Source: Pseudoips prasinana | Lineage: Eukaryota > Arthropoda > Insecta > Lepidoptera > Nolidae | DNA length: 64,000 nt | Assembly (NCBI GenBank): GCA_951640165.1 | Contig: OX621259.1 | Span: 5,766,001 to 5,830,000, forward strand | Direction: 5' to 3' | The notes under the pieces: model-generated | Seen by the model: the letters and a program-made list of their open reading frames with translations, nothing else | Databases searched by the model: none | Told to the model about the DNA's origin: nothing | In this document: positions 30,035 to 39,143 of the stretch, in pieces | Layout: each line of letters opens with the position of its first letter | Position numbering within the stretch: position 1 is the first letter of the stretch | Translations under genes and position numbers: made by a program

Positions 30035-30788
30035 ATATATCAGAATATAATGTTTGTTAGAAAAAATATTGATAAATATAAAAACAAAAGTAAACTGCAT
30101 AATATAAATACTAGGAATAAAAACAAACTAGCCATGCCAGGCTTTAGAGTAAGCAAAACTAATAAATCATTTTTAGGTTAAGGTATTAGGTTTTATAACA
30201 AGCTTCCTACTCAACTTACTGATCTGCCTGACACAAGTTTTATAACACACATTAAACGTGTACTTAAAGCTAGGGGTTATTACACCACTAAAGAGTATAT
30301 CGATGACAAAGACGTCTGGCTCTCACTGCCTACCTGCGCATTGCTCGCTAGAGATCTTGTAGCCATATAGACATTGCTAACATATACTTAATTTAAAGTT
30401 ATTGACTCTGTCTCTAAATGAATAATGTTATTGCTTCGAAGTTTTTCTTTTGTATACCTATATATCTAAAAGTAATAAGCATTAAGACAACCGATCGAGC
30501 ATATATTGTGTTTGCCTACTAACTAATTACTCTAAGTGGACCAAATCCCGTGTTCATGCCCGCTTGAGTATGTTTCGCCGATCCGTCTCAACTGGGTCGT
30601 GTTGAAACCGTTAGTAGATGAACCCACTGATTTTGTTTCGCTGAGTCTTCTCAGTTGGGGCGGGTTTGGTTTCGGTTTCGGTTTCGGTTTCGTTTCGTTT
30701 CTTTTCGTTTCGTTTCGTTTCGTTTCCTTTCGTTTCGTTTCGTTTCTTTTCGTTTCGTTTCGTTTCGTTTTGTTTTGTTTTGTTTTTT
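30035..30788 (+). pseudogene. LINE-M insertion with ORF2 C-terminus
   Basis: Flanked by ACATGTTAA at 30026-30034 and 30789-30797, a 9-bp target duplication. On plus, about 30060-30369 reads NKNKLAMPGFRVSKTNKSFL, stop, GIRFYNKLPTQLTDLP, FITHIKRVLKARGYY, KEYIDDKDVW. This is the terminal region of a Jockey/CR1 ORF2, followed by a stop at 30367-30369. Then comes 3' UTR, part of which (30538-30660) matches 59890-59975. Instead of the usual UTR end the insertion finishes in a TTTCG array. One internal stop. Confidence 0.7.
30660..30788 (+). repeat. (TTTCG)n pentanucleotide array
   Basis: GGTTTCGGTTTCGG units pass into TTTCG/TTTCGTTTC repeats and then GTTTT repeats, ending at the target duplication. 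It is a microsatellite at the 3' end of a retrotransposed LINE. Confidence 0.85.
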
Positions 30789-30978
30789 ACATGTTAATGG
30801 CAGGATCTTAGGATAGCCATAGGCAGAGCAATCAGTGTGGCCATGTTCTGGGCCACAAACATTTTATTAGTTTCCCTTCGACACGCTATTAAGAAGATTA
30901 GATACCAAACTAGGCAGAGTCAAGGCAACCAGATACTGATAAACCTACTTACATGTTTCTTAATACATACATTTAGTA

Positions 30979-31113
30979 CAGACTCCAGCACATCTAGCTA
31001 CCCCAATCTGTCAAATTTTTCCAATTGAAAGTGAACCTTATGCTTATGTGATAAAGTTGAAAAACTATAAAAGAAATTTGACAGATTGGGGATAGCTGAA
31101 TGTGCAGGTGACA
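30979..31113. mobile_element. Palindromic MITE, copy 4
   Basis: TA before 30979 and near 31114. The right end is diverged (GTGCAGGTGACA), so the terminal repeat is imperfect. Confidence 0.7.
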
Positions 31114-31135
31114 TACATAAATTTACTAAATGCAA

Positions 31136-31616
31136 ATTTAATTAGTTTGCCATTGACACGCTAAGACGACGAAGAAGACCTTTGAATGCGGACCAGGCAC
31201 TTTCTATCATAATCTAGAAGGTCAAACATGTATAAGACGTTCTCGTTTCTGTGTAAGCCAGAAGATATGGATTTTCCGTATCTGTTCAACGCAGATTCTT
31301 CCAGACTTAGCAACTTGTAATTACTTTTCAAACTACATAAACTGCGTGAAACATGATGAGATTACACTATTAAGTGACATGTCACTTCATAGCGTGTTGA
31401 CTACGTTAATAGCTTTAAGTGGAATATTTATGTTAGCTGAATTTATGATAAGATATTTTATAGTTCAAATAGTTTTATGAGAACCATATGGATATAACAA
31501 ATAAGGGGATGGTTGTGTGCTCACACGTCATACTTATGAACAGTTGCTGCTTGCGGTGACTGGTCAATTGGTTGTCGGGGTGTTTTGTTATGTTTGTATT
31601 AGTTTAGTGACTTTTC
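31136..31616. other. Unassigned, with LINE-L end fragment
   Basis: 31136-31180 matches the last part of LINE-L (GTTTGCCATTGACACGCTAA). The remainder has no supported feature. Confidence 0.35.
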
Positions 31617-31617
31617 G

Positions 31618-31745
31618 CTGTCTTGTTGGTCTAGTGGGAGCGTATTCAACGGCGAATAATGATATTCTAGGTTGGAATCCCGGGTCGCGTCTGAGTATGG
31701 GATTTTTCTGTTAAGGAAATTTCTCGTATCTGGGGTGCGTGGGTG
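31618..31745 (+). mobile_element. SINE-A head fragment
   Basis: tRNA-like head CTTGTTGGTCTAGTGGGAGC with B-box remnant TTGGAATCCCGGG. The body stops after the first 100 bases or so. Confidence 0.65.
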
Positions 31746-31963
31746 CACGCACCATTTGAAGGTACAGGAGGTAAAGCCATTCGTTTGAGTAGAATTGAAG
31801 GTTTTGGGAGTAAATCCATGACTACGTGACTATAGCTCGTGGAATCGGTCATCTGTCTCTGAGCCATGGCCGTTGCTTCAAAAAGTGCCCTCAAGTATCA
31901 CCTTCATGGTAAAGACTACGTATTAAGAACTTGGTGTAACTTATCACATTTATCTATACTAAT

Positions 31964-32235
31964 ACTAGCGGTCCGGAACGTGCTTCGCTACGTATAAGGC
32001 AAAGTAATAAAAAAAAAAGATTATTAAGTTCATTTATTCAAACAAACAAATATTTTAAATTGCTAAAAGATGTTGATTTTACACTTTTTCAAGACTTTTT
32101 TTAAATTTTCTCTACGTACAAACCTTCCCTGGACTTCCACGAATAATTCAAGACCAAAATTAGCCAAATCGGTAAAGGCGTTGCTGAGTAATAACATTAC
32201 AACGAAAAGTGGCATTGATTTTTATATATATAGAT
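31964..32235 (+). repeat. Repeat F, copy 1
   Basis: ACTAGCGGTCCGGAACGTGC ... CATTGATTTTTATATATATA. Nearly identical to 60514-60785, so relatively recent. Unclassified. Confidence 0.7.
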
Positions 32236-32242
32236 ATAGATT

Positions 32243-32474
32243 ATAAAGAAGTAACGTTTGTGAGTTTGTGACGTTGTAAGGGGTAATATCTGGATCTACT
32301 GAACCGATATTCAAAATAATTTCACCAATAGAAAGCTACGTTATTGTGGAGTGTCATAGGATATGATTAATCATCATAATTTTTATTTATCCCGAAGTAT
32401 TACGCGGGACAAATGGGCAGGGTCAAAATATTTATAACGCGGAACGAAGTCCGCTGGCACTCCTAGTTTGACTA
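32243..32474 (-). repeat. Repeat D, minus copy, cut by the Tc1 element
   Basis: The complement matches 37737-37942: GAACGAAGTCCGCTGGCA, GGTGAAATAATTTT-like and AACGTTTGTGAGTTTGTGAC words. Its left side in repeat orientation is interrupted by the Tc1 insertion at 32475. Confidence 0.65.
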
Positions 32475-34074
32475 TATACACACATCAACAAAGTCTAGGG
32501 ATACGTTATTTTGAAATCAAACATGGCTTTATTGTTTAAAACCTATTTAGTTTCCTTAAAAAGTTTATTTACAGATTTAAACCTTGTCTAATCTTTATTC
32601 AAAATTTAAAAATTAAAATGAGAAACAAATGAAAACACGCAAAGCACAGCGCAATCTTGAGTTGTATCTAATTTCAAGAAGTTGCATTAAAATTTTTTTT
32701 GCGTGTTAATTGAAGAAAACCTGATAAATTGTTTTATTTTCTTTTCTCAATTGGTTGTGTAAGCTTTTTAGCGTCATGCCACGCCATCATTTGAGTCGAG
32801 ATGAAATGTTACGGGCAGTTGGCATGTTACAAAACGGTGCTATTCAACGCGTCGTTGCTGAGTCTCTGGGCACAAGCCAAAATGTGGTATCCAGGCTGTG
32901 GTCACGTTATCGCGCTACTGGAGATGTGGCAGAACGGCACACAGGTAGATATCGTGTTACCACTCAGAGACAGGATCGATTTCTCCAAATGACCGCCAGA
33001 AGACTACCCAATATCACAGCGATGCAACTAGTGCAAAGGCTCCAGGAGGGTCAGCAGCTGCTGGTGAGCGACCAAACCGTGCGAAGGAGGCTGCATGAAG
33101 TTGGTCTTCATGCTCGCAGACCGCTACGAGTCCCAGCGCTGCGACGTGGCAATCGCGGTAGGCGACTTTTATGGGCTCAAGAACATTTGACATGGAGTGA
33201 TCAACAATGGTCATTGGTGCTGTTCACTGATGAGTCCCGCTATGGATTTCATCCAGATTCGAGACGAACACGCGTTTGGAGAACTCCAGGCAGGGTCAGC
33301 CGTCTCCGACATCCACAGGAGGTCCACTCTTACCAAGGCGGGACAATTATGGTGTGGGCAGGAATACGAATCGGCGGACGAACCCAACTCATTTGGATTC
33401 AGGGCAGCATGACTGCCCATAGATACCGTGAGGAGGTAGTAGAACGTGTCATTGTCCCGCTCAGGGCCCTAACGGGGCAAGAATTTCAGCTCATGCATGA
33501 CAATGCACCTTCCCATACAGCGCGGCTGGTGAGGGCCGCCCTTCGAGAACACGATGTTCAGGTATTAGATTGGCCTCCACAGTCGCCAGACTTAAACCCA
33601 ATTGAACACGCCTGGGACATGTTACAGCGAAGAGCATTGAGGGATTTTCCGCCCAACTTGACAACAGAAGAACAACTTTTCGAGCATTTAAAAAGAACTT
33701 GGGACTGCATACCCCAGCAAGACATTGACACCTTAATTTTAAGTATGGAAAATCGTTGCCGCTGTGTGATTAATGTTAGAGGAGGAAATACCGATTACTG
33801 ATTATCAGATTTGGTAAGATTTTTATTCATTTAATTCGATTGAATAATTTTATAAGAATAAAATGTTTTTGTTCACTCAGTAATTTTCTATGGCTTAATT
33901 AATTTAAGACTTTTATTAATTAGAAAAACAAAATCGCATCGTGTTGTTAATGTTTAAATATCGGCCATGAAATTATCTTTAATTCTTCCATTTACAGTCA
34001 TAACAAAATGTTTATAGTTTTCTAGATAATCAATGAAATGTTCAATATCCCTAGATTGTGTTGATGTGTGTATA
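32475..34074 (+). mobile_element. Complete Tc1-family transposon
   Basis: Terminal inverted repeats TATACACACATCAACAAAGT at 32475-32503 and its complement at 34046-34074, 29 bases with two to three mismatches. The ends have TA steps compatible with the 2-bp target duplication of the Tc1/mariner superfamily. About 1.6 kb with one intact transposase gene on plus. It lies next to repeat D, which it cut. Compared with the decayed elements around it, it is the best candidate for a recently active element. Confidence 0.88.
32776..33801 (+). CDS. Tc1-family DDE transposase, intact
   Basis: Catalyses cut-and-paste excision and insertion at TA dinucleotides; acts in the nucleus on its own terminal inverted repeats. 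The open frame runs from 32755, but I prefer the ATG at 32776 (MPRHHLSRDE), giving 341 codons, the normal Tc1 length. The N-terminal 110 residues form two helix-turn-helix segments (SRDEMLRAVGMLQNG ... SQNVVSRLWSRY, then LVSDQTVRRRL), with a basic linker. The catalytic triad is complete: D in FTDES (residue 152), D in HDNAPSH (242) and E in LNPIEH (277), so DD34E. GG-containing VWAGI lies between. No stops or frameshifts. Codon and base composition is richer in GC than the flanks. An RRGNRGRR cluster may serve nuclear import. Whether it is expressed is unknown. Confidence 0.95.
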   Translation: MPRHHLSRDEMLRAVGMLQNGAIQRVVAESLGTSQNVVSRLWSRYRATGDVAERHTGRYRVTTQRQDRFLQMTARRLPNITAMQLVQRLQEGQQLLVSDQTVRRRLHEVGLHARRPLRVPALRRGNRGRRLLWAQEHLTWSDQQWSLVLFTDESRYGFHPDSRRTRVWRTPGRVSRLRHPQEVHSYQGGTIMVWAGIRIGGRTQLIWIQGSMTAHRYREEVVERVIVPLRALTGQEFQLMHDNAPSHTARLVRAALREHDVQVLDWPPQSPDLNPIEHAWDMLQRRALRDFPPNLTTEEQLFEHLKRTWDCIPQQDIDTLILSMENRCRCVINVRGGNTDY

Positions 34075-34079
34075 TGTTC

Positions 34080-34395
34080 TGCATATAAATATAGTCAAAT
34101 ACAATATTAAAATTAAAAAATTAACTAGTTCCATCTGTGCGGACTGTTGTATAATTTTTTTTTTAATCCATAATTAAGTAACAATTAACAAGTTACTTAG
34201 GTACTATTTTTTTAATTAAATACTATCATATTAAACTTTAAAAATGTAAGATACGGAGCAGTTGGCTAGCGCAGAAGGCTGTCAACCAGTAGCTTAACTT
34301 AAGTGACTACTTTTATTTAATTAGTTTAGTTTCATGAGTAGAGAGCGCTCTTTAAGTTACGTCAACTATTTAAGTTGCAGGTTTTTTTCTTGTAA
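34080..34395. other. Unassigned AT-rich spacer
   Basis: 34085-34190 resembles 2180-2280 (ATAGTCAAATAC, then TCCATC-GT-CGG). No coding sequence. Confidence 0.35.
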
Positions 34396-35151
34396 GACAG
34401 CTTAGTGCGGGACTAGGCAATCAAATCCCTGGTACAGTTGCTGTGCCTGACTGGCAGGAGTCAGCAATCCGGCAGAAAAAACCAAAGAGAAAAAACCAGC
34501 CAAGTGCGAGTCGGACTCGCCCATGAAGGGTTCCGCAGCTTATTTCAGTTGATTAAATGAAAGGTCAATTGCGGTTTACGATTTATGACGCATTAAAAAA
34601 AAAACTAAAATGGTAATGTACATCATATTTTTTTTTCAGTTTTATCATTCTCTTATTTTAGAAGTTACCGGGGGGGGGGGACACTCATTTTTCCACTTTG
34701 GAAGTGTCTCACGCGCAAACTATTCAGTTTAGAAAAAAATTATATTAAAAACGTCACTATCATTTTTGAAGACCTATCCATAGATACCCCACATGTATGG
34801 ATCCATTGAAAATTTTTTTTTTGAGTTTCAGATCTATGTATGGGGAACCCCCAAAATTATAGTTCCTTTTCCATTTTGGTGGGAAAATCTTAATGCAGTT
34901 TACAGAATACATCTACTTACCAAGTTTCTATAGTACAGCTCTTATAGTTTCGGAAAAAAGTGGCTGTGACATATGGACGGACAGACAGACAGACAGACAG
35001 GCAGACAGACATGACGAATCTATAAGGGTTCCGTTTTATGCCATTTGGCTACGGAACCCTAAAAAGAGAAGAAACAGCAAAAAGGGGGCACCCGAGCAGC
35101 ATAAGCACGTTCCCGGGGCTCCCCTCAACAGGCGCCAAGAGAAGTCCATGG
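34396..35151 (+). mobile_element. R1-type LINE 3' UTR remnant interrupted by repeat K
   Basis: 34396-34480 matches the UTR region near 765-835 (GCTGTGCCTGACTGGCAGGA), and 35080-35151 matches 880-950 (AAAAGGGGGCACC ... GTTCCCGGGGCTCCCC). Repeat K sits between. The UTR stops before its poly(A) and joins directly to R1 coding sequence at about 35152, an order not produced by simple insertion. Confidence 0.6.
34496..35066 (+). repeat. Repeat K, with GACA microsatellite
   Basis: CAAGTGCGAGTCGGACTCGC to CCATTTGGCTACGGAACCCT. The interior has a G-run (34670-34680) and (GACA)n at 34979-35009. The minus copy is at 51081-51600. A widespread type of lepidopteran repeat; transposition class not determined. 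Confidence 0.7.
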
Positions 35152-35679
35152 CTAGACGGGATGTCCACCGGCACGTACTAGTGCAGTGGCGCGCACGGCT
35201 AGAGTTACGCCTAAACGCGCGCCAACATGCTGTCATGGCACCGACAGCACGTTGGCGCGCGTTTAGGCCTCACCTCGAGGCCTGGGTGGGAAGGAGAGGT
35301 GGTTGCGTCACCTACACTGACTGACTCAGATACTCACGGGACATGGGTGTTTCGGTGAGTATCTGAACCGGATAGGCCGTGAAGCGATGACACACTGTCA
35401 CCACTGCGGGAGCGACTTAGACACTACCCAACACACTCTCGCTGAGTGGCCGGCCTGGTAGGCCGAAAGGCGAGTCTTGGTCGCAGAGATCGGACGAGCT
35501 CTGTCCCCGCCGGCAATCGTAGGGGCGATGCTGGCGGGTGACTCCTGCAAATGGGACGCCGTGGTCTCCTTTTGTGAGGCAGTCATGCTCCAAAAGGAGG
35601 CCGCCGAGCGGGAGCGGGATAGAGCCAACCCTGCTCGCAGACGGAGGAGGCGTCGGGGTGGCAGCAGCAGCCGGTAGCC
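35152..35679 (+). pseudogene. R1-type LINE ORF2 C-terminus, rearranged copy
   Basis: Follows the protein at 2-691: RRDVHRHVLVQWRARLELRL, the HLEAWVGRRGG block, CHHCGSDLD, and a long EAVMLQKEAAERERDRA end with an arginine-rich tail and TAG at 35677-35679. Breaks: an inverted micro-duplication at 35209-35268, a stop and frame change after VTYTD, the last knuckle cysteine replaced by tryptophan (EWPAW), and a stop right after it. The knuckle therefore could not fold. The 3' UTR continues to about 35875 with the second stem-loop (CCACCCG ... CGGATGG). Confidence 0.8.
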
Positions 35680-35880
35680 CAACTCCCCGTTGGGGCTGCA
35701 GCGGCAGTCAGAGAAGTGTCGTGAGGCACCGGAGTCACACCCGCGATCCCGGGGCTCCTCCCATCAGATGACATGAGAAGTCCACGGCAGGTTGGTTTAG
35801 TCGGTGCGAGTCTGACATACCCACCCGTAGACACTTTTTGCGGATGGCATGAGTAGGCATTCCCCCTGCCATAAAAAAGG
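35680..35880 (+). mobile_element. R1-type LINE 3' UTR, short form
   Basis: Compared with 692-1064 the UTR lacks an internal segment of about 120 bases but keeps the terminal 110 bases, ending CATAAAAAAGG. Confidence 0.7.
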
Positions 35881-36269
35881 CAATCCTTAATCCTTGTGTC
35901 CGGAGACCTAATTTGTAGCGGATAAACCGTACGGAAACCGGGTCCATCGCGTGATAACGGAGGGAACACTCGATAGAATCTGAGACTTGCGACTCAGATG
36001 AAGGTTTAAGAAGGCGCTTGTGATACATCAACGCTCACCTTCTCTGACCCTCAGTGTTCGCCCCCCTTCCTAGCCAAATTTGGTATGATCATAATAATGC
36101 CGCTTTGGATACTCGTTCTAATTAAGAACCAACTTACGGAAGTTCTTGATAATCCTAAGTCTTTTAATAGGTTGTAGAGTGATTTTGGTAGTATACCCCT
36201 CGCACCCACTTCCTATACAAACATATAATAGACGGAAACAAATTACATCCAGACTCAGACTTTGCCAGC
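35881..36269. other. Unassigned
   Basis: No supported gene or repeat. A moderately GC-rich stretch 35890-36070 has frames only on the complementary strand, with no recognised product. Confidence 0.3.
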
Positions 36270-36478
36270 ACGTGTGGCGCAACAGTTAAGACAGTTGCCT
36301 CGCTATTTCGTGTCCCTGGTTCGATTCACGTGCAGAACAACTAATAGTACGATCCATAAATAGTTGTACTGTAGTCTGGTTTAACTTTGTATCCGTCAGT
36401 TAATGTTTGTAAATTACCCCGCGACCCAGAAACGATTTACCCTAATGCCCTAATGCAGGCGTTGTCTTTAAGAATAAA
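36270..36478 (+). mobile_element. SINE-N, full length
   Basis: GCACGTGTGGCGCAACAGTT head, B box GGTTCGATTC, tail GTTGTCTTTAAGAATAAAAA. Confidence 0.8.
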
Positions 36479-36484
36479 AACTAT

Positions 36485-36582
36485 TTACGGGTCACACAAA
36501 TAGTTGTCCTACGCGGTAATCAAACCCCACGTAGTCGGCTCAAGCTTCATGTCCAGACACGAAGCAGTGAGCCGACTATATT
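36485..36582 (-). mobile_element. SINE-N fragment, inverted, tail-to-tail with the previous copy
   Basis: Complement of the head region (CACAAATAGTTGTCCTACGC). It also contains a hairpin with 11-bp arms TAGTCGGCTCA / TGAGCCGACTA at 36532-36542 and 36569-36579. Confidence 0.6.
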
Positions 36583-36869
36583 AAAAATAATTGTGCTATT
36601 TTTATTTCCAATTCTCTCTTAAATAGATTTTGCGCGATTTGGATAATATCATCAGCCCACCGGCTGTACGGTCTACCAGCATTCTTTTTAGAATATATTA
36701 GAAATACATTTATTCAACACGAACACAGAAGAAATTAGTAATTAAAAGGTATCAGCATAATACAAACACAAAAAATAATAAATATCGAAAAAATAATCAA
36801 CAAAATAAAGAAAGTACAATAGCTCCTGTATGTTCCGCCGAAAGGTCACCATCTCAGCAAAAGCTAGGT

Positions 36870-37045
36870 GAAGTGCACCTTTTTTTTTTATTTTTTTTTT
36901 CTTGCTGGTTCGAAAATCCTGCATGGACGTCCTCCGCCTTGGGGGAGGCGGAGGGGTCTGTCAGACTCCTACTGACTAAAAACCACCCTGGTGTTCCATC
37001 TCACACCTGCGCCGGGGGTCGGGGGAACAAACGATACTTCCGCAA
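36870..37045 (+). repeat. Interspersed repeat beginning with a T-run
   Basis: GTCCTCCGCCTTGGGGGAGG and GTCTGTCAGACTCCTACTGA. This word set is frequent in lepidopteran genomes as far as I recall. One copy here; CTCCGCC/GGCGGAG can pair. Confidence 0.4.
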
Positions 37046-37438
37046 CCCCCTCGGTGCACCTAGCACAACATTTTTGCCAAGTGGTCCTTCCATCGAGTGG
37101 TGTGAATGGTACTACTAATCTACTGTCGTTACAGCGTGAAATGGGAAATGAGTAGACTATATTAACTGTTTAATATTTATTTACTAAACTGGACACTCAT
37201 GTACAAAGTGGAAAATATAATCAACCTTGTTCAACCGAAATTATTCTTATAATATCCATTACGGACGCCTTTGTATAGCTGAAGGGAATATTATTATTCT
37301 CATATATTCAGTAGGTAGCGAGGGATAATACAGCCTGATATTATTATAACAATACGGCTTAATAACATGGGCCGTAAATCTCTGCCTAATTTCATTTATG
37401 CTGTTTCAAATTATATTTGACTGGTGTATTGATCTGGT
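37046..37438. other. Unassigned AT-rich spacer
   Basis: Nothing supported. Confidence 0.3.
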
Positions 37439-37484
37439 GTTTAGTGACTCTGTATACTAGGCTTAGTATACAGAGTCACTAAAC
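37439..37484. repeat. Perfect 21-bp inverted duplication
   Basis: Arms 37439-37459 and 37464-37484, centre GGCT. The arm resembles the A-box part of a tRNA-derived SINE (TTAGTGAC), and a B-box-like GGTTTGATTCCC follows at 37496-37507. Confidence 0.8.
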
Positions 37485-37736
37485 AAGAGGTCGTGGGTTT
37501 GATTCCCTTGCACGGCAAATCTTCCTTAATGAGCCCGATTATGCTATTATAATTTTTTTATGCGACTGATGGTGTAGTTGGCAAATGCTTTCTTCACGCC
37601 GGAGGTAGTGGGTTCGATTCCCACCCAGAACAGATATTTGTGTGCAAGGACATGTCTGTTTGTTCTGAGTCTGGGTGTAATTATCTATTTAAGTATGTAT
37701 TTACAAAAGTAAAGTAGTATATGTAGTATAGCAGTG

Positions 37737-37942
37737 CCCGCTGACTTCGTTCCGCGTTATATACATTTTTGTCCCGCTTAATACTTTGGGATATTTTTTG
37801 TCATAGTCTATGACACTCCACAATAACGTAGCTTTCTATTGGTGAAATAATTTTTAAAATCGGTTCAGTAGATCCATAGTTTACCCCTTACAACGTCACA
37901 AACTCACAAACGTTACCTCTTTATAATATTAGTAAAGATATC
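37737..37942 (+). repeat. Repeat D, plus copy, inside SINE-C
   Basis: TGCCCGCTGACTTCGTTCCG ... TCTTTATAATATTAGTAAAG. Complete relative to the minus copy at 32243. Confidence 0.65.
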
Positions 37943-37992
37943 AGTTATATGGTTTCCATAGTATATATAAGCTCTGTTTAATTTTGGATCAG

Positions 37993-38210
37993 GGGCTCTA
38001 CCGGCTAAGTCGCGTTCAAATAAATAAAGGTTAGAAATGCCTTAATCAATCGTTAAATCGGCTTCAACGTTGGCAATCGATTCCGGACCGTTTATGACGT
38101 CACATGTGCTCATGGAAGCAAATTTAACTATTGATTAAGTCATTTTTAACCTTTATTTATTTGAACGTCATTTAAGAAATCGATGTTCGGCGACTTAGCC
38201 GGTAGAGCCC
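37993..38210. mobile_element. 218-bp MITE inside SINE-C
   Basis: Perfect 21-bp terminal inverted repeats, GGGCTCTACCGGCTAAGTCG(C), continuing as a second inverted pair (TTCAAATAAATAAAGGTTA). The target site in SINE-C is GGATCAGATGG. A solo end is at 3317-3337. Confidence 0.8.
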
Positions 38211-38294
38211 AAGATGGCCTTGGGTAAATAATATCCCAGGACAGGCAGAGACAACAGGTTTCCATTTAAAATATGTATTTAGAAATATATAATC

Positions 38295-38395
38295 AAGTTT
38301 ATCAGTTGTCTAGTTGTAATAGTGCAGCCTCTCCCTAGTTTGGGATCAGATGGAAGTGTGTTAGTTCAGCCAAGATATTTTTTTTTACCAGAACT
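38295..38395 (+). mobile_element. SINE-C tail fragment
   Basis: TTATCAGTTGTCTAGTTG ... TTTGGGATCAGATGGAAG. Confidence 0.55.
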
Positions 38396-38638
38396 TGTAC
38401 TATGGATAAATACTATCAATATTATGAGCTTTTCATAGTTTTGTAATAGTGGTTTCGCAGTATGCACATAGTGTTATGTTACAATCTAGATCAAAATGTT
38501 TAGCTTTAAGTTGTTTATATTGTGGTTGTAATGTGCTTTGTGCATCAAATAAATAAAAAAATACAAATTCTAAAATAAAAAAGTAAAAACTAATACTAAC
38601 TAAAACTAATAAAAACTAATACAGTAGAGAACTAGTAG
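38396..38638. other. Unassigned AT-rich spacer
   Basis: Repeated ACTAATAAAAACTAATAC words near 38588-38625; otherwise nothing. Confidence 0.3.
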
Positions 38639-38805
38639 AGCTTGTACTATGGAAACCAGATAACTGATATACTACACATACCACTTTTCTTTTGTAAATA
38701 CATACTTATATAGATATTTACACCCAGACACAGGACAAACAGACATGTTTATACACACAAATAACTGTCCTGGGTTGGAATCAAAACCACGGGCATGAAG
38801 GCAAG
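38639..38805 (-). mobile_element. SINE-C, minus, head lost
   Basis: AGAGCTTGTACTATGGAAAC to GTCCTGGGTTGGAATCAAAA. Runs into SINE-B at 38817. Confidence 0.65.
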
Positions 38806-38816
38806 CAACGGATACT

Positions 38817-39073
38817 GATCACCGTAGCCTAGTTGGTAGTGCTCCTGCCTACGAAGTTGGTGGTCCTGGGTTCGAATCCCGGTAACTGCAAATATTTGTG
38901 TGAGGAGCACGAATATTTGTTTCTGAGTCATGGATGTTTTCTATGTATTTAAGTATTTATCTATCTATATAAGTATGTATATCGTCGCCTGGTACCCATA
39001 GTACAAGCTTTGCTTAGTTTGGGGCTAGGATGATCTGTGTGACATTGTCCAAGATATTATATTATTATTATAA
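38817..39073 (+). mobile_element. SINE-B, full length
   Basis: Intact boxes (CCTAGTTGGTAGTGC, GGTTCGAATCCC), full body and ATTATTATTA end. Among the best preserved. Confidence 0.9.
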
Positions 39074-39143
39074 ACTACCAACCACGCCAACCGACCCATC
39101 ACAAAGAAATAATTTTATTTTCAAATCACGTACGGAAAATGTA

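Larger units (their letters stand above)
29520..30910 (+). mobile_element. LINE-L 3' end split by SINE-N and LINE-M
   Basis: Pieces 29520-29732, 29941-30034 and 30798-30910 line up with the single minus-strand copy at 20600-20965. Reading in order: SEMQSLAWTKMLTRS and AFQKPLAWTSMAVADLEVPK; then GGGGCAACC ... CAGCCTGCC; then ATGGCAGGATCTTAGG and GTGTGGCCATGTTCTGG. Two later insertions account for the gaps. Confidence 0.7.
37560..38245 (+). mobile_element. SINE-C split by repeat D and a 218-bp MITE
   Basis: SINE-C pieces: 37560-37736 (head GGTGTAGTTGGCAAATGCTT with B box GGTTCGATTCCC), 37943-37992 (TATCAGTTATATGGTTTCCA) and 38211-38245 (AAGATGGCCTTGGGTAAATAA). They are in the order seen in uninterrupted members. 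Confidence 0.72.

Noticed and set aside
30660..30788. Telomere-like repeat
   Set aside because: The unit is TTTCG/GTTTCG, not the insect TTAGG, and it lies inside a LINE insertion bounded by a target duplication.
30536..30811. 91-codon ORF with FGFGFG and FRFVSF repeats
   Set aside because: It is the translation of the TTTCG array, not a protein.
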